DNA from: CAZCZU01 sp964503475
Lineage (GTDB): Bacteria > Pseudomonadota > Zetaproteobacteria > Mariprofundales > Mariprofundaceae
DNA: 6,722 nt
Assembly (NCBI GenBank): GCA_964503475.1
Contig: CAZCZU010000070.1
Coordinates: 1 to 6,722 of the forward strand
Direction of reading: 5' to 3'
The notes beneath the pieces are model-generated. The model worked only from the letters and a program-made list of their open reading frames with translations, made no database searches and was not told where the DNA came from. The position numbers were made by a program, and so were the translations under genes. Below are positions 6,671 to 6,722 of the stretch, piece after piece. The stretch's first letter is position 1; each line of letters opens with the position of its first letter.

Positions 6671-6722
6671 TGAACTCTCCCCATTTTTTGGCTGTAGGAA
6701 TCGATAAGTGTTTGGGATATTG

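Overview
The window looks like an ordinary chromosomal stretch from a moderately GC-rich Gram-negative bacterium, most likely a proteobacterium. The evidence is the IlvD sequence, which is close to the gammaproteobacterial form and 616 residues long like the E. coli enzyme, and a signal-peptide-bearing protein with an OmpA-type peptidoglycan-binding domain. The sequence does not settle the genus. I see no CRISPR array, tRNA, rRNA or complete insertion sequence.

Layout: bases 1-93 hold a possible gene or element end cut by the window edge. Two genes on the minus strand follow: ilvD (dihydroxy-acid dehydratase, branched-chain amino acid synthesis), which ends at a textbook intrinsic terminator, and upstream of it a small membrane-anchored protein with a DUF302-like domain. 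A 142-base divergent intergenic region separates these from three plus-strand genes: nadA (quinolinate synthase, NAD synthesis), an exported coiled-coil OmpA-family protein, and a LOG-family (TIGR00730-type) nucleotide phosphoribohydrolase. The three plus-strand genes overlap (4 bases, then 8 bases) and are very probably one translationally coupled operon ending near a hairpin at 6486-6512. The last ~120 bases turn sharply AT-rich and carry a near-consensus sigma-70-type promoter with an adjacent palindrome, apparently serving a gene beyond the right edge.

How the genes may relate: nadA makes the NAD precursor quinolinate, and the LOG protein probably hydrolyses the N-glycosidic bond of a nucleoside monophosphate, so both touch nucleotide metabolism. 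The OmpA-like protein between them is a cell-envelope protein with no obvious metabolic link. The most interesting points are this envelope gene locked between two cytoplasmic nucleotide-metabolism genes, its internal YAP-type helical repeats, the long uncharacterised flanks of the LOG protein, a hairpin abutting the ribosome binding site of the DUF302 gene, a possible leaderless nadA transcript, and the AT-rich promoter/palindrome at the right edge. None of these amounts to a clearly new system.
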